Below, one piece after another: positions 4,631 to 5,473 of a stretch of 5,473 bases of DNA. A program made the translations under genes and the position numbers. Within the stretch, counting starts at the first letter, position 1, and every line of letters starts with the position of its first letter. The DNA is from an uncultured Lachnospiraceae bacterium. GTDB lineage: Bacteria > Bacillota_A > Clostridia > Lachnospirales > Lachnospiraceae. The notes beneath the pieces are model-generated. The model was not told the origin of the DNA. It saw only the letters and a list, made by a program, of their open reading frames with translations, and ran no database searches. The stretch spans positions 1 through 5,473 of the forward strand of contig CANOBT010000286.1 of NCBI GenBank assembly GCA_947564305.1, read 5' to 3'.

Positions 4631-5473
4631 TTACGCATGAATATCTTCCCATATTCTTTCTTTGCATAATTCATAATAAGTATCACTCTTTTCAATGCCA
4701 ATAGAATTGATGCCGTATCTATTAGCCACAATGGCAGTGGTTCCACTTCCAAGAAATGGGTCTAATACCACATCACTGTCTTTCATGCATTTTATGATTA
4801 ATTCCGGAATGTCATTCGGATAAGGCGCGTCATGTCCTAAAACATTTTTTCCTTTTATCATTTTTACGACAGGTCTTATGTCTTTTATCTGTGAAACTAA
4901 TCCTGAATATTTATTGTCAGGCTTTCCTTTTGAAAGAATAATAATATGTTCCCAGCAATTTAGCGGCGCTTGATAATAAGGCGTTAGATTACCTTGATTA
5001 AAGCTTCTGTTTCCTTGGATTTCTCCTTTGTTCCAGACCATATTTCCCACAATTTCAAATCTTATGCGCTGAAATATATCTATCATATATGCACCTAAAA
5101 TCATACGTTTATTGCCCATTGCAGATAGAGAAATATTGTTCTCATTATCAAAATAGTCAAATATGTTAAAAAGGTACACGGCGCCATTTTTCAATATTCT
5201 GTAGATTTCTCTTGAAATATTATACATATCATAGAGATAGCAATATATATTTTTCCATTGCGAATACGTTTTTGCATTATAATAAGGCGGTGATGTCACA
5301 GCACCGTCTATACTCTCGGTAGCAAGCATCCGCAAAACATCATAAGAGTCTCCATGATATAGAGCTGCTCTGCCGATCAAACAATTTGTATATTCACCAA
5401 TCGGTCTGGTGTCTTCCTGCAAGTATCGGTAAAAATAGGAGGAATGTTTAAACGTATCCATAATATCTGTCTT
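4631..5473 (-). CDS. Beta-class DNA methyltransferase (probable N4-cytosine or N6-adenine), start possibly outside window
   Basis: This site-specific DNA methyltransferase uses S-adenosylmethionine. Counting from the ATG at 5461, the catalytic motif IV is TSPPYYN (56-62). A central region (about 105-205) is the likely target recognition part. Motif X follows (GHDAPYPNDIPELI, 209-222), then motif I, DPFLGSGTT (234-242), and the acidic IEKSD (256-260). Motif IV ahead of motif I is the beta arrangement. SPPY is common among N4-cytosine enzymes, but the base cannot be settled by eye. The four codons upstream of this ATG (KTDI) are open to the window edge and no ribosome binding site is visible, so the protein may be longer. 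The gene looks more AT-rich than agrA and agrC, suggesting separate acquisition. No restriction enzyme gene is visible; one could lie beyond the right edge. Confidence 0.88.
   Translation of the reverse strand, partial: KTDIMDTFKHSSYFYRYLQEDTRPIGEYTNCLIGRAALYHGDSYDVLRMLATESIDGAVTSPPYYNAKTYSQWKNIYCYLYDMYNISREIYRILKNGAVYLFNIFDYFDNENNISLSAMGNKRMILGAYMIDIFQRIRFEIVGNMVWNKGEIQGNRSFNQGNLTPYYQAPLNCWEHIIILSKGKPDNKYSGLVSQIKDIRPVVKMIKGKNVLGHDAPYPNDIPELIIKCMKDSDVVLDPFLGSGTTAIVANRYGINSIGIEKSDTYYELCKERIWEDIHA

Noticed and set aside
4615..4631. Place directly after agrB searched for the usual adjacent agrD
   Set aside because: Only 15 bases are available before the convergent methyltransferase, so no precursor fits; the precursor is at 1346-1504.
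1..5473. CRISPR arrays, tRNA or rRNA genes
   Set aside because: No regularly spaced direct repeats and no cloverleaf or ribosomal RNA segments were recognised on either strand.

Overview
The window looks like a chromosomal stretch from a low-to-mid GC Firmicute, most likely a gut clostridium of the Lachnospiraceae type. This rests on the clostridial style of the Agr genes, strong GGAGG ribosome binding sites and an IS66 remnant of clostridial type; no taxonomic marker gene is present, so it is an inference.

Left part (1-1190): decayed mobile DNA. A small TnpW-like reading frame runs in from the left edge. It is followed by an IS66-family tnpB broken by a frameshift and by a TGA in place of a conserved Trp codon, and then by an IS66 transposase (tnpC) broken by a one-base frameshift, an internal TAG and loss of everything after the N-terminal third. 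A non-coding stretch with a 12-bp GC-rich hairpin separates this wreck from the next system.

Centre (1346-4615): a complete agr-type peptide quorum-sensing locus in an unusual layout. On the minus strand run a small ribbon-helix-helix (RHH) protein, an AgrA-like LytTR response regulator, an AgrC-like membrane histidine kinase, and a 52-residue AgrD-type autoinducer precursor that is easily missed because of its size. The first three overlap each other; the precursor follows after 97 bp with its own ribosome binding site. AgrB, the membrane peptidase that should cut and cyclise the precursor, is transcribed divergently on the plus strand, about 2.5 kb from agrD. Predicted circuit: AgrB processes AgrD into a thiolactone peptide with a CSYIY ring, AgrC senses it outside the cell and phosphorylates the AgrA-like regulator, which probably acts on the shared divergent region and on the region ahead of agrD. 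The RHH protein is an extra, uncharacterised candidate regulator tied to agrA by overlap.

Right part (4631-5473): a beta-class DNA methyltransferase on the minus strand, convergent with agrB. It is visibly richer in AT than the agr kinase and regulator genes, and its frame is still open at the window edge, so its true start may lie outside.
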